Below are positions 19,174 through 30,546 of a stretch of 64,000 bases of DNA, piece after piece. The position numbers and the translations under genes are program-made. Positions within the stretch are counted from its first letter, which is position 1. Each line of letters starts with the position of its first letter. Origin of the DNA: Multifurca ochricompacta (taxonomy: Eukaryota > Basidiomycota > Agaricomycetes > Russulales > Russulaceae); the NCBI GenBank assembly GCA_022496185.1, contig WTXG01000043.1:124001-188000 (forward strand), in the 5' to 3' direction. Under the pieces are notes generated by a model. It did no database searches and was not told the origin of the DNA. It saw nothing but the letters and a program-made list of their open reading frames with translations.

Positions 19174-21299
19174 TTACACCAGCCCAGGATCCGTCTCCTC
19201 GGCATGCGCGACAGGCCGAAGTCGTTCCAGCATCGTCACATCATCTTCCTTTCTCATCACCTCACCTGGCCACACTCCATCAGGCCACTGAATACCCGAA
19301 TCCGTATTCAGCGTCGAAGGATACACTGACTCATCTGCTGTCCCACACCAGTCAAAGTCAATCAACATCACCTTCTCACCGCTGATAAAAAGGTTCGGCG
19401 TTCGAAGGTCTCCAAATACGAAGTTTTGCTGATGGAGTAACTGCACAGCCTGATCCACTTGTCCAAATTGCTCAGTTGAAAGTGGGACCTCATTTGGCTC
19501 AGATCCATCCACAAAATCCATGACCACCATGTAATGTTTGCCATATCGGGTTGCTTCGATGTCTTCTGTGCCAGCGTAGTGCAAGGCTGGTGCAAGTTGA
19601 TTGCTTGCCAAAAGTCGATGTGCCTCTGCATTGTATGTTGACACAAACTTGACCACAATCAGCTGACCAGATTCATGGAGCTGAGCCTTGTACACAAGCT
19701 TGCCCCGCTGATAGTCGACAAGCGGCATCAGGTACTCAAATGACTGTGTTCCATAAGATGTGACAAATGGAAATGCATGGAGTAGGTGTCTGGGAATCTC
19801 ATTGGAGGGATTCAGATTTCCATAATAGTCCTGGAGAGTGGAGATCGCAGACTTCAAGGCAGCAAACAATCTCAAGGTAAAGTCAAAGCAACTTTCTTTG
19901 AAAGCATCGCCGCCGAGCCAGATGTATTCAGTCAAAGGCTGGACAATTGCCTTATCGAGGTAAATGCCACCAGCAACGCACATCCATGGGCCAGCGATTG
20001 CTAGGATGATGCTTGGACAATAGGAACACCTTCTGAAAATATCCCCTGATAGACATGATTAGATAATGAATTCCACATGGACACATTTCCTAAATAAACG
20101 TACAAGATGGTTCTCCCCAATAGCGATGATAAGAAAGACTGGCTTGGGTGTATGGATCTGCATTGCCAGTGCCAATCTCATTCTTGACCTCTTCTATTAC
20201 CAGATAGGCATAGGAGTTGCAAGAATTTTGAAGTATAACCCCATCAGCACAAGTTGAAGTATGGGGAACTGAAACAGATGTGAGGGAGGCACCAAGAAGA
20301 GCATTCAGATATATGTTGATCGTTTTCACCCGAGGCAACTCAAGGGTGTAAAGGCCAGCACAGGAAGCAAGAAGTTTCCTGAGATTCGAATGTGCCTGTC
20401 TGTCAACCCTGACCTGTTCCTTGCTTGCCATGGCTGCCTGAAAGGAGTTGAAGACAGGATGGAAAAGGCCAATTGGAGGACCAAATTGGTTGATCGGGCG
20501 CCCATTGAGAAGCGGCCTGTTCTTCTGTTCCTGAATGAAAAAGGGCATCTTTGCGCCTGAAGAGGGGGTCGGATGTGCAATGGCTTTGCGGGCATCAATA
20601 TCCTGGACTAAATTGGAGTCAGAATGGATGGACGAATGGCAAAGGAAGTGCGCGTAATACTCACTTTCACCGAATGTAAGTGGCGGCGTTGGAGAGAGAT
20701 CTTCGATTTGGAGTCTCGGCTTCTTCCTTGGCCTTTCCTCGACATCTGAATGATTGTCAAAGATATATATGGAAATGCAGTAATGATGAAGACATACATG
20801 GGACTTGCACAATGAGATGCAAATCATCCCCTATTGGGTCACATGTCCAACACTGGTCTATATGTTTGTTGGGGTGGAGGGGTTGAATAACACCATTCCC
20901 TTGATCTACTCCACGAGATGTCAGGGAAGGGAATTGAAAGTCCTTTATTTTTTTCATCAGTTCCATTTGACTTTCGTAATCATAGGTGGGCTGCCGAGTC
21001 ATCAACTTCCAGAGGATGAGTTGATCTGCCGCGAGGTGGTCCAACACTGGGGCCTTCTTGGTTATGATGTCTTCTTGGAGTCCTGAGACTAGTTGACCCG
21101 AATAGACTTTAACATGAAAGGAACCGCCAATAGGATCATTTTCATCATTGATAGCGATGCAGTGAAGAGTGAAGGAAGAGGACATGACGTCAGACTGAGT
21201 GATTGCCTCTCTAGGAAGCGGTGGGCCCATCTTCCCCTTGCCCTTGTCCTTGGCTTTCCGGCTCGGATTTTGCCTGGTGGATGGCCCGCTTTGTTGCAT
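19174..21299 (-). CDS. Crinkler-kinase protein (left arm copy)
   Basis: Four exons (21299-20798, 20745-20665, 20607-20104, 20045-19174) encode 652 residues. A lysine-rich N-terminus (RKAKDKGKGKMG) precedes the Crinkler header (FTLHCIAIND to LAADQLILWKL). A nuclear-signal-like RPRKKPRLQ follows in exon 2. The C-terminal half is a kinase-like domain: VVKF carries the likely ATP-binding Lys, FGDLRTPNL the catalytic Asp, and LIDFDWCG stands for DFG. Fungal and oomycete Crinklers are known with such kinase-like domains and can act in nuclei, as host effectors or in self-recognition. Which applies here is not shown. The 57-nt second intron has no in-frame stop, so its retention would add 19 residues. 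The gene is divergent from the protease at 22874. Confidence 0.85.
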
Positions 21300-22873
21300 T
21301 GTTAAGATAAGATAAGATACGATAAGATAATCTCTAGAGGAGGATAACAAGTTGACGACGACGACGATGACAACGACGACGATGACACTGTTACAACAAT
21401 CCATCATATTCTGCGATTTAAATACCAAACCGAACCAACATATTCATGAATTCCAAAAACACCTCGACTTGCAAAATGTTTAGTTGTCATTTGGACTGTC
21501 GACAGTCATCATGTTATAATAGAAGACAAAGATCTCAGGATGACAACCTGAAATATTAATTAATCTCACTCCATCACCTAGAGACGTGGGCGACTAAGAA
21601 CAAAGGAGAGAGGAGAGAGGAGAGGGGAGAGGGGAGAGTTGCCGCGAGATTTTCAAACAGATCCAAGGGAGGCAGACTGAGATGTGACCAGAAAGTGCGG
21701 ATGAGTGATGGGATGGGGCTTTGGATTCACGTGATCAGCAGGCCTGCCAATAATTCGTCAGCCGCAAATAATTCACCTCACGCGCATCCCGTACCGACAT
21801 CCGAATACCATGCCCGAGACCCCCCAGATGGCCAGGTAATCCAGGTATCCAGACACCACGAACCCACCCATCCGCGCGTGCCGGGATGCTCAAGGAAGTA
21901 ACTGTGCCTCCACGGACCACGAAATGCCAATCACATGGGCGGTCCGAGAGCAGTGGCCACTGCCAGGTTGATTACCGAAGGACGACCCAACGCGTCGATG
22001 GACCCCCACCGGACGTAGGTACTGCACGAGATAAATGAAAACCATTTTCAACGTAGGGGGAACGGCTTTGGTGAACAGGACCATCCAGGAGCTCAAAGGG
22101 GTCGAGAAAAACGTTAGCGAGTGATAAAGACAGTTTTTTTGGCCCTCTGCGAGTGGTTCATACCTCGTCAGCGAATGCCCAGTCGATCTAGCTTCTCTGC
22201 ACATTCAAGTCCCGGCAACTGCGCTATCCCATCCGAAAGGGGATAGTCCAACGGGGCACCGCCAGGCCTGCCATAAACCGACGGACAGCCAAAGATATGG
22301 TGAAAATGAACGGGTGAGGGAGAATGGTGAGGGATAGCTAACCCATATAATGGCCCGGATCTGGGGGACTGGGGGGGAGGGGGGGTAATTGGGGTGATCA
22401 CACTGACCAACGAAATATCCGGTAAGGACAGTTTAAAGAAATGATGTGACCGTCCTTGTCTTAATACTTACTCGCCTCCTCAAGTCCGGGGTTGCGTCAA
22501 CCATACAGACGAAGGGTGAGGATTGAAAGCCGGACATCATTTACCTTGCAAGCAACAGCCCGGAACGCGCCCAATCGAGTCGGGTCCAGCCACAGGTGGT
22601 GACGGCCGGAGGTTTCGCCTCCAACGCCCGAGTCATCGAGCCCGATCTCCTCAGTCCGATCATCGTACTTGCTTATCTCGACCGCCTCAACACCCGCTCT
22701 CAGACCACAATCTCATATGGTTGCTTTCGTGTCCACGCTGCAATGCACTGCGTTGCCAGACGCTACACCCGCCTGTCCTGCACGTAAAAAAATCCATTTA
22801 AACACCCTCCTCAAGTTCCCTTAAAGTTCAACACTTTACGCATCCTCTGTGAAGTGCCACCTTACTGCCAAAA
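21300..22873. other. Shared upstream region of Crinkler-kinase and protease (left arm)
   Basis: No gene is seen. The region separates two divergent start codons (21299 and 22874). It includes ACG-type trinucleotide runs (21353-21388), a GA-rich tract (21604-21640) and a G-run (22368-22386). TCTGCGAG at 22146-22153 is the unoccupied counterpart of the hAT-like insertion site in the right arm. Confidence 0.6.
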
Positions 22874-23604
22874 ATGTACCCCTTCATCACTTTCGTTATC
22901 TTCGCCCTATCCTTCCGAGTCGCCGCCTCTCCATTCCAGGCCCCTTCCCCTTCTGCCATCTCTATCCACATCGAGAAACGTTCAGGACTGCCCAATTCTC
23001 ATGCTGTCGTCAATGTAACAAGGCTGAAGAGCGGCGTCCGTCGCACCATTGAGTGAGTACCATCTGGGCTAGCAGCCCCTCCAGCTATCTAAGAAAACAT
23101 TTTATATACAGGAAAATCCAGAACGGGTTTAATGCATTCGAGAGAAATACAGGCGCACCCCATCCCTTTGCCTCCAAGTTGTCGCCTTTCGAGAAACGCG
23201 GTGCTGGTGACCCGCTCATTGATTACCAAGCCGAATTATGGTACGGCCCAATCTCCGTCGGTACTCCTCCAAAGACGTATACTGGTAAGGGGGTCCTCGT
23301 CACTTGTTTGTTTCCGTGAGGTGACGATCTCGACGCTGATCATTCTGATAATGTACAGTGGACTTTGATACGGGCAGTAGCGACTTATTCCTCCCTAGTT
23401 CCACCTGTGGCTCGACTTGCAAGGGACATCGGCTATACAATACGAAAGCAAGCTCGACGGCCTATGACCTGAAGAAAACTTTCATCCTGAAGTATGGTGA
23501 CGGATCGAGTGTGACGGGGGAGCAATACACGGATACCGTCTCGATTGGCCATTTCACGGTTAGATCATATATTGTTTGCTCGTATCTGACAACTGACAAA
23601 AACA

Positions 23605-23649
<45 letters not shown>

Positions 23650-24522
23650 GGCTAAGAAGCAGACAGTCGGCGCGGCCAATCACTACTCTACGGGGTTCCA
23701 AATCGCGCAGTCTCCCTCGGATGGTCTTCTTGGAATGGGCTTCAAATCGATATCGGATTACCATGCCAATCCTGTATTCCAAACCCTTGTTGCACAGGGA
23801 CAGGTGAAAGATGCTGTTTTCGGATTCTACCTCGGTCAAAGTGGTTCAGAACTATACATTGGTGGAACAAATCCCAAGCACTACAAGGGCTCCTTCACTT
23901 ACGTCGACCTCACCCAAGAAGTACGGATGCATTATTATAACTAACTATATATTAGATGCTAATCAATGACGCGCCCTTCAGGGGTACTGGTTGACCGAGT
24001 TCGACGGATTTACTGTTGGGGGGAAGCAGATCGTTGGTAGCACGAGTGCTATCACCGACACTGGGACTACGTTGATCATCGGTGACACGGCGAGTGTGGG
24101 TTCCATCTACGCCAAGATCCCTGGTGCGAAGCCGTGGAACAATGGACTGTACACTAGTACGTCGTCGGTCACCGCCTTTGGAAGGTTAATGTGGAAATTT
24201 GGACACTTTTCACAGTTCCATGTTCGTTCAACACCCCGGTTTCGATCACGTTCGGTGGTACTGCATTCAAGATTGAACCTAACACGTTCAACAATGGACA
24301 GGTATCTCAGGGTTCGAGTGAGTGTGTAGGTGGCCTTGCAGCAGATGCTAGTCTCTCAAGTGGGCATGGCCCTGGTAAGCAAAGATCGTTGATCTGGCGG
24401 GATGGAAGAGATACTGAAGTATTTTGGCAGGATTCTGGATCATCGGGGACGTTTTTCTACAGAATGTGTATACGGCGTTCGATGTTGGTCACAACCGAGT
24501 TGGGTTCGCCAAACTTCATTGA
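22874..24522 (+). CDS. Secreted aspartic protease, pepsin family A1 (left copy)
   Basis: Seven exons (22874-23052, 23112-23284, 23359-23558, 23651-23920, 23982-24156, 24216-24374, 24431-24522) encode 415 residues. A signal peptide ([20 protein letters not shown]) is followed by a propeptide. The mature enzyme has both catalytic aspartates in DTGSSD and DTGTTL, the flap region with [10 protein letters not shown], and the closing motif [11 protein letters not shown]. This fits the secreted polyporopepsin-like proteases of wood and litter fungi, which act at acid pH outside the cell. All junctions keep frame and all introns are GT-AG. Intron 3 carries a long (GTT)n run. The gene points inward in the duplication. 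Confidence 0.93.
23606..23648. repeat. (TTG)n microsatellite in protease intron 3
   Basis: About fourteen TTG units fill the 3' part of intron 3 just before the acceptor. The right copy has a shorter, degenerate tract (near 33388-33410, read on minus). Confidence 0.9.
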
Positions 24523-24875
24523 TCGACAATGGTCGTACCCGTTCGGTTCACCTTGGTGACTCGGGCTCGTGTGTTCCATCTCCACCACGCTCACTTGCAC
24601 GCCCTGTCATTACTCTTTATCGACTTTGGGGTTACAGAAAATAGTGTATATTATACTACTAATACCAGATACCAGCTGAAGCAACTTGTGTTCTAACTTA
24701 CGGCGCTCAGCCTGCGAACGCTGTAACCCATACTATAACCCTTTTCCCTGCTCTATGACCTCTGATTAAATCAATTCAATCCGAGGTAATCAGAATAAAG
24801 ACGACAAGGTTTTGAGGGAAACGGTTCGTGGCCTGTTCCTCAGCCCGAATGCACTATTCCTGAACACGGAAAAGC

Positions 24876-25367
24876 GCCTCGCGAAAGTTAGGTCATCACA
24901 GGATGGGGATATCCGTACTTCAAGAGTCGGGATTAAGAGCGTCGTGGGTGAGTTGAGTTCCGAAACGCACTCTAGTCACGTGGGTTGACGCCAGGCTTTC
25001 AGCCACATGGTACGACTAATATAGTACTTGGGAAGGGTTATTTGCATTTTAGTTTACAGTTCCGCTTTACCGCCGTGCGTGGACATACGTAAAAGTGAAT
25101 GCGTCGTCTTTATCGGCCGGGGGAATTTGTTGAAACTGGCAGCCAGAAACACGTAAAGGTACATGTTCTGAGTGACCCTGACCCAATCATAAGTTCACGT
25201 GAATTCCAAGAGTACCTGAGTGCCGCCTAAACCTTAACCTTAACCTTAACCTTATGCTGGGAGCCCGGTTGGCGCCGATATCGGGTCCTCTTATCCTCCC
25301 TCTTGTATTAAAATCAATTCCTTTAAGATGGACCCCAATCAATACATCTTCATTTCATAAGAACACA
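24876..25367. other. Intergenic, with a short TTAACC repeat
   Basis: No gene is seen. Near 25230-25253 the hexamer CCTTAA recurs four times. It is not the common fungal telomere unit TTAGGG. Confidence 0.5.
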
Positions 25368-26831
25368 ATGTCTTCTGGTAGCACGGCAACCTTTTCTAGT
25401 CATACGCTCCAAAGTATAGTGGGCCGTGAGTATGGCGCAGACCCAGTGAGTATTTCAGTTTCTGTTGTCAGCTCGTAATTGGTTTACCATGGCCGCCACG
25501 TGTAGGTGAGCTGGAATAAACGCGATCTTTTAGCCTATGCTCTTGGAATCGGTGCTACCCCAGCTGAGCAGCAGTTCGTAAACGGTACGTCAGCGTTTTC
25601 CGCCTTGTAACATCTATTTCGGTCTAACGACGAAGCCATCTCCTTATCTAGAGCTTCGTATGTGACTAATATCTCGTCACTTATATATACATGCTTAACG
25701 CATCATCCCGCTCTCTCAGATCCATCTTTCGCTGCCTTTCCGACGTTTCCTGTTGTCCTTTTCCTCAAAGGTCTGTTCCGAACTTGCTCCTGTAAATTCC
25801 CCACAAGTATGCTCATGTTCGACTCGGCAGGGAAAGATGACAGTGTCACGGAATTCACAAATACCATTAATAGGACGAATGCCATCAAAGGTTTACCTTA
25901 CTTTGACCCGAGCCACCTGGTACATGCAACCCAGTCCATAGAGATCCTGAAGCCTCTTCCACTTGTCAGTGGGCCTGGATGGCTCTTGAAAAAGCGATTG
26001 ATTTCAATCCGCGAGAATAGTACGTTCATCTCAATCTCACCTGTTTTTCTGGGAGGAGCTCATCGGAAACCCATAGAGTCTGGCGTGATCCTTGAGAACG
26101 AATTCGTCCTTGTCGACCCAGACGAGACCCCTTATGCTCGACTAACTGTAAGCCTTCAGCCATTTTTCTTGTAATGATCTCCTCTGACATTTCGGTGAAA
26201 GACTGCGATGTTCAATCTTACTGGCAAGATCACCGGTCAGCGATATACGCGCAGCGTAGTTTCATTACCCGAGGCAAAACCCATCCCTCGAGACCGTGCA
26301 CCGAACTGGGTAGTGGCGGACCGTACCTATGTGCATCAAGCACTTATCTATCGTCTCTCTGGTGATTATAACCCACTGCATATCGGTACGGTTTTTTCTT
26401 TACCTCCCAGAAAACAAAACAAAAAAAAGACTGAAAGCAGTTTTTGCATGGCATGATAAAAAGATCCGAATGCGAGTTCGAGTGGCGGCGGCGTGATCTT
26501 GCATGGTCTTTCGACGCTTGGGTTCACGGCACGGGCTCTTATACGCACAGTCGGATATGGACGTCCATCGTCGTTGCAGTACCTGAATGTTCGATTTACT
26601 GCTCCAGTCACACCAGGAGATGGATTGGAGACGAGCGCGTGGGATGTCGGTTCTGGGCCCGGTGGAGTAATTGAGGTCGCTTTTGAGGTGAGGAATACAA
26701 GAACCGGGAAGGTAGGCCATGTTGAATTCTTTTTGCCACTCAACGGCTGAAAGGATTATAATCTTCTGCACCAGGTTGTGATTGGTGGGGGTCATGCACG
26801 TTTCGCAAGGTGGGAGCAGAGCAAATTATAG
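25368..26831 (+). CDS. Peroxisomal enoyl-CoA hydratase 2 (MaoC-like)
   Basis: Nine exons (25368-25445, 25506-25584, 25652-25657, 25720-25770, 25831-26019, 26077-26147, 26202-26385, 26464-26711, 26775-26831) give 320 residues. The N-terminal half (WNKRDLLAYALGIGAT, FAAFPTFPVV) and the C-terminal hot-dog half match the double hot-dog hydratase 2 family. The catalytic signature YRLSGDYNPLHIDPNAS and the VILHGLSTLGF segment are complete. The last exon ends in SKL, a type 1 peroxisome signal. The enzyme hydrates trans-2-enoyl-CoA to (R)-3-hydroxyacyl-CoA in beta-oxidation. The third exon is only six bases, needed to keep the conserved NELHPSF. The gene sits alone in the spacer of the inverted duplication. 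Confidence 0.88.
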
Positions 26832-28908
26832 ATGACTCTGGGTCCGATGATTTAGCCCATCCCTACGACTACGTACTATATCATAACTTACTTCAATGTA
26901 CCTTAGCTTACGAGGGACGGACCGGGGCTAGCGAATATGCAAAGCAAAAATGAGCAGAGCAGCACTCACAATTAGTTTTGGGGTTCTCGCTCTAATTACC
27001 GACCACATGGCGTAAGATCACTTTTTTTCTGAATATAGTGTTATGTCTTTTTCATGCACCACGTTGTTTTGAAGTCGGGTGAATTCGCCAGCTAATTCAG
27101 TGGGGTGTGAACGGGAGTATTTCTGGGGTGGCACTAGATTATGGCACGACAACGACGTCATTTGATGATTCCAACTTTCAAGCTGGGGTAACTCTGCTGC
27201 GAGTACCTTTTGTCTCCACCCTTTCACTTACTGGGAATGATGTATCCGCCTTCGCTGACAACTGGCACTAAGATACCTGGTTGCGTGACTTTTTGCCAAA
27301 CTTTTGCGTGAGCCAGACAATACCATGACAACGGCTGCCAAGAAGCCTATTTCTATGCATCATCTCCCTGGGACAGGGGTAAGGATCGATGCACGTGGGG
27401 TCCCTAAAAGCAACAGAGGGTGGTCAGAGAGTAAAGTAATAAGTGGAAATGCAAGGCGGTGAGACGCAGAGTAGAGAAGCGCGCAGCCACAAAACAAAAC
27501 GCAGAAATGAGTTGACAATGACAATCGACTCTGCCAGGACCAAGTACCAAAGCAGGAGTTGATAGGAATTATTTTGGGTTGAGCGGAGAGCGCGGCAGAA
27601 GTACAGAGAGCAACAACGGTGGTGAAAACAGGAAGGGGTAGATGGGGGTCAAACGTTCCTTAATCCCCAAATGACTGAAGAGCAGGTACAAGGAACTGTT
27701 CATAGCCGCGCAGTGCAGGCAGATGGGGACACCAAGCCGTCAGTGAGCTCAAGTCCCGGGTGTTACCCTACCCCACCCCACCCCCCCCCGAGCGGGGTTC
27801 TGCACTTGGGAGGTTTTAAACGAGCGGCATTGTGACACTATGAAGGCCCACCCTTATACATTTATTGATGCGACCACTGAGAGAATTTTGTTCGCGCACC
27901 TGGCGGCACAAAAAGAAAATGCCGACCGAGAGAGCATCAACATGATGCCAGACATTCAAGAGAGGGAGTCAAGTGCATAGAAACCGCGCAAGTCCACGAG
28001 GGGATGTTTCTGGGATTGTCAGAAAAAGGGATGCAGAGGGAGCAACAAATCGGAGGCAAGCAAGCTACGAATGAGAAACCGCGCTAAAACCACAAAAGAC
28101 CAAGGACACTTTTTTTTTTTTTGTGTGTAGTGCTTGTCCCTTTCATCGTTCTAGTTGGTTGTGTACGCGTTCGTTGCTATCGTGGTTCGGAGTATGTACT
28201 AGCCTAGGTCAGGGGCGGAATGTATCATTGAAATTCCACTCAACACGTATAAGTTGAACACAGGAGTCAACCACATGTACATGAACATACGTATATATTG
28301 TCATAACCACTTCCCATGGCTTGCTGGACCAGCGGCCCCGATTTAGATCAAAGCTGTGTCAAGATGATTCCCGTCAATTGTATGTCCACGCTCAGGTTTG
28401 TCTACTTGCCCTTGGTTTAAAGCAAGTGGTAATGGGAGGGTGAATTCCCGCGTCATGCCCATCTATCTCGCCAAGTTGGTTGATTGATGGCAGCTGCATC
28501 TGGTAACCCCACACTACCCGAGTTTACATTTTTTGATGGCTTGGTTGCGCACTGTTGAATTCTTCCTAATGTTGTCCACCACAGTTACCGGCATTGAGCA
28601 TCGAAAGTCTCAATGATCTCACTTGAGGCTACTCTGCAGCCAACCCATCTACATAAACCCGACCGTCGTCAAAGCTAGATTCCCCAGCTCTTGCTCACTC
28701 TTGCTCATCTTCGTATTCTTTCTTCGCTCCGGCACTGGTTGGTGAGTATGCCCTCCTCCTATCCTCCTCTAGTACCACTTCCTCATCCACGAACCTTGCT
28801 AACATATGACTAGCCCGAACCTTTTTGCACGACCTTCCAAGCCAATTATTGTCATCCTTCCACGTTCACTTGTTCTCAATACCTAGCCTCCGTTAATCGA
28901 CGATTACA
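26832..28908. other. Intergenic, no gene recognised
   Basis: Only short scattered frames occur. Low-complexity tracts include a C-run near 27779-27789 and a T-run at 28111-28122. A pyrimidine-rich stretch with TATA-poor sequence precedes the repeat-protein start at 28909. Confidence 0.5.
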
Positions 28909-30546
28909 ATGACACGTTCTAAATCTGCCCTCCTTGTTCTTGCTGCCTCCGTCGCTGCCCCCGCTCTCTCTGCCCCCCTCGCGTAAGCTGTTCTTCTATT
29001 GCTCTCGATATTCCCTGTTAAACTTCTTCCCGTGACCAGAGCATTCCGTGCCTCCGGTAATGTTGCCCGTCATCATGGCATCAGCCCCGGCCTGGTCGAC
29101 CCTCTGCCTCCCTTCCGTGGTCCTATCCCTGGCAGAGACCTTGACGAGGTCATGACACGGGACGACGGTGTCATTGGCGGACCTGACCTCATCGACATTA
29201 TCAACGGCAACCTTGACTTCCCCAGTTCGCTTCACAAGGCACGCGACGACGGGATTGGAGGCGGACCTGACCTCATCGACATTAACAATGATAACCTCGA
29301 CTTCCCCAGTTTGCTTCATAAGGCACGCGACGATGGGATTGGAGGCGGACCTGACCTCATCGATATTAACAATGGTAACCTCGACTTCCTCAGTTTGCTT
29401 CATAAGGCACGCGACGACGGGATTGGAGGCGGACCTGACCTCATCGACATTAACAATGATAACCTCGACTTCCCCAGTTTGCTTCATAAGGCACGCGACG
29501 ACGGGATTGGAGGCGGACCTGACCTCATCGATATTAACAATGGTAACCTCGACCTCCTCAGTTTGCTTCATAAGGCACGCGACGACGGGATTGGAGGCGG
29601 ACCTGACCTCATCGACATTATCAACGGTGACCTCAGCTTCCGCGATTTGTCTCCTGAGGCCCGTTTCATAGCCCACGAGCCTACCCTCCTCGACATTATC
29701 AACGGTAATATCAACTTCATTCCCCCCGGTGTGCCTCACAAGACACGCGACGACGGAATTGGAGGGGGACCTGACCTCATCGACATTAATAATGGTAACC
29801 TCGACTTCCCCAGTTTGCTTCACAAGGCACGCGACGACGGGATTGGAGGGGGACCTGACCTCATCGACGTTATCAACGGTAATTTCCATTTCATTCGCCC
29901 CGGTGGGCCTCACAAGACACGCGACGACGGAATTGGAGGCGGACCTGACCTCATCGACATTATCAATGGTGACCTTAGCTTCCGCGATTTGTCTCCTGAG
30001 GCCCGTTTCATAGCCAACGAGCCTACCCTCCTCGACATTATCAACGGTAACATCAATTTCATTCGCCCCGGTGGGCCTCACAAGACACGCGACGATGGAA
30101 TTGGAGGGGGACCTGACCTCATCGACATTAACAATGGTAACTTTGACTTCCCCATTTTGCCTCGCGACGACGGGGTTATCGGTGGACCTGACCTCATCGA
30201 CATTTTGAATAATGTGCTCAACTCTCGGGACTTCACGTCTGGTGAGCAGATACAGGCGCGAAACATCCTCCCTCTAATCCTCGACACTGATGAGGGAATA
30301 GACAAGGGTGTCGTGGCGCGTGACGATGTAGATGACATCCTCACTGCAGCCCTCCTTAATTCGCGTGACCTCACATCCGATGAGCAGCTTCAGGCTCGTA
30401 ACTTCCTGTCCACACTCTTCAACACCTTTGGACCTGTTTTCGCCCAAGGCATTCCCCGGGAGGTGGAGCGGGACGAGGACGTCTCACCGGAACAATTGCT
30501 CGCCCTCGCTGCGCTCGCCAGTCGCGATGTTGACGAACTCGACTAA
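28909..30546 (+). CDS. Secreted protein built of RDDG-type repeats
   Basis: Two exons (28909-28982, 29040-30546) encode 526 residues. A signal peptide (MTRSKSALLVLAASVAAPAL) is followed by a short spacer and eleven units that begin RDDG and continue with GGPDLIDI and an N-rich turn (NGNLDF). Most units are 28 residues. Two longer units contain a variant with EPTLLDIINGN. Each unit is preceded by Lys-Ala-Arg, Lys-Thr-Arg or another Arg, so regular cleavage after Arg is conceivable. The C-terminal 110 residues are non-repeat (NSRDFTSGEQIQARN, then a second similar block). No Cys-rich fold or enzyme motif is seen. I do not know a named family. The DNA repeats (84 bp) are well conserved, which suggests recent expansion or gene conversion. 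Confidence 0.8.

Larger units (their letters stand above)
17193..24875. repeat. Left arm of a large inverted duplication
   Basis: This arm matches, in reverse orientation, 32180-43461. Shared landmarks in order are the Crinkler N-terminal exons (17755-17193 with 42897-43461), the segment near 18233-18345 (with 42780-42835 and 40250-40289), the Crinkler-kinase gene (19174-21299 with 39423-37292), the intergenic region, the aspartic protease gene (22874-24522 with 34152-32513) and about 350 bp downstream. The arm is about 7.7 kb. The right arm is longer by two transposons. Confidence 0.9.

Noticed and set aside
25228..25254. Internal telomere repeat
   Set aside because: The unit is CCTTAA, not the TTAGGG complement usual in fungi, and only four copies are present.
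28996..30081. 361-codon open frame on the minus strand opposite the repeat protein, and two plus-strand frames of similar repeats
   Set aside because: The 84-bp units are a multiple of three with no stop in these frames, so open shadows arise automatically. Only the plus frame has a signal peptide, an intron and a sensible end.
29160..30190. CRISPR-like regular repeats
   Set aside because: Units are 84 bp coding repeats without distinct spacers, in a eukaryotic gene.
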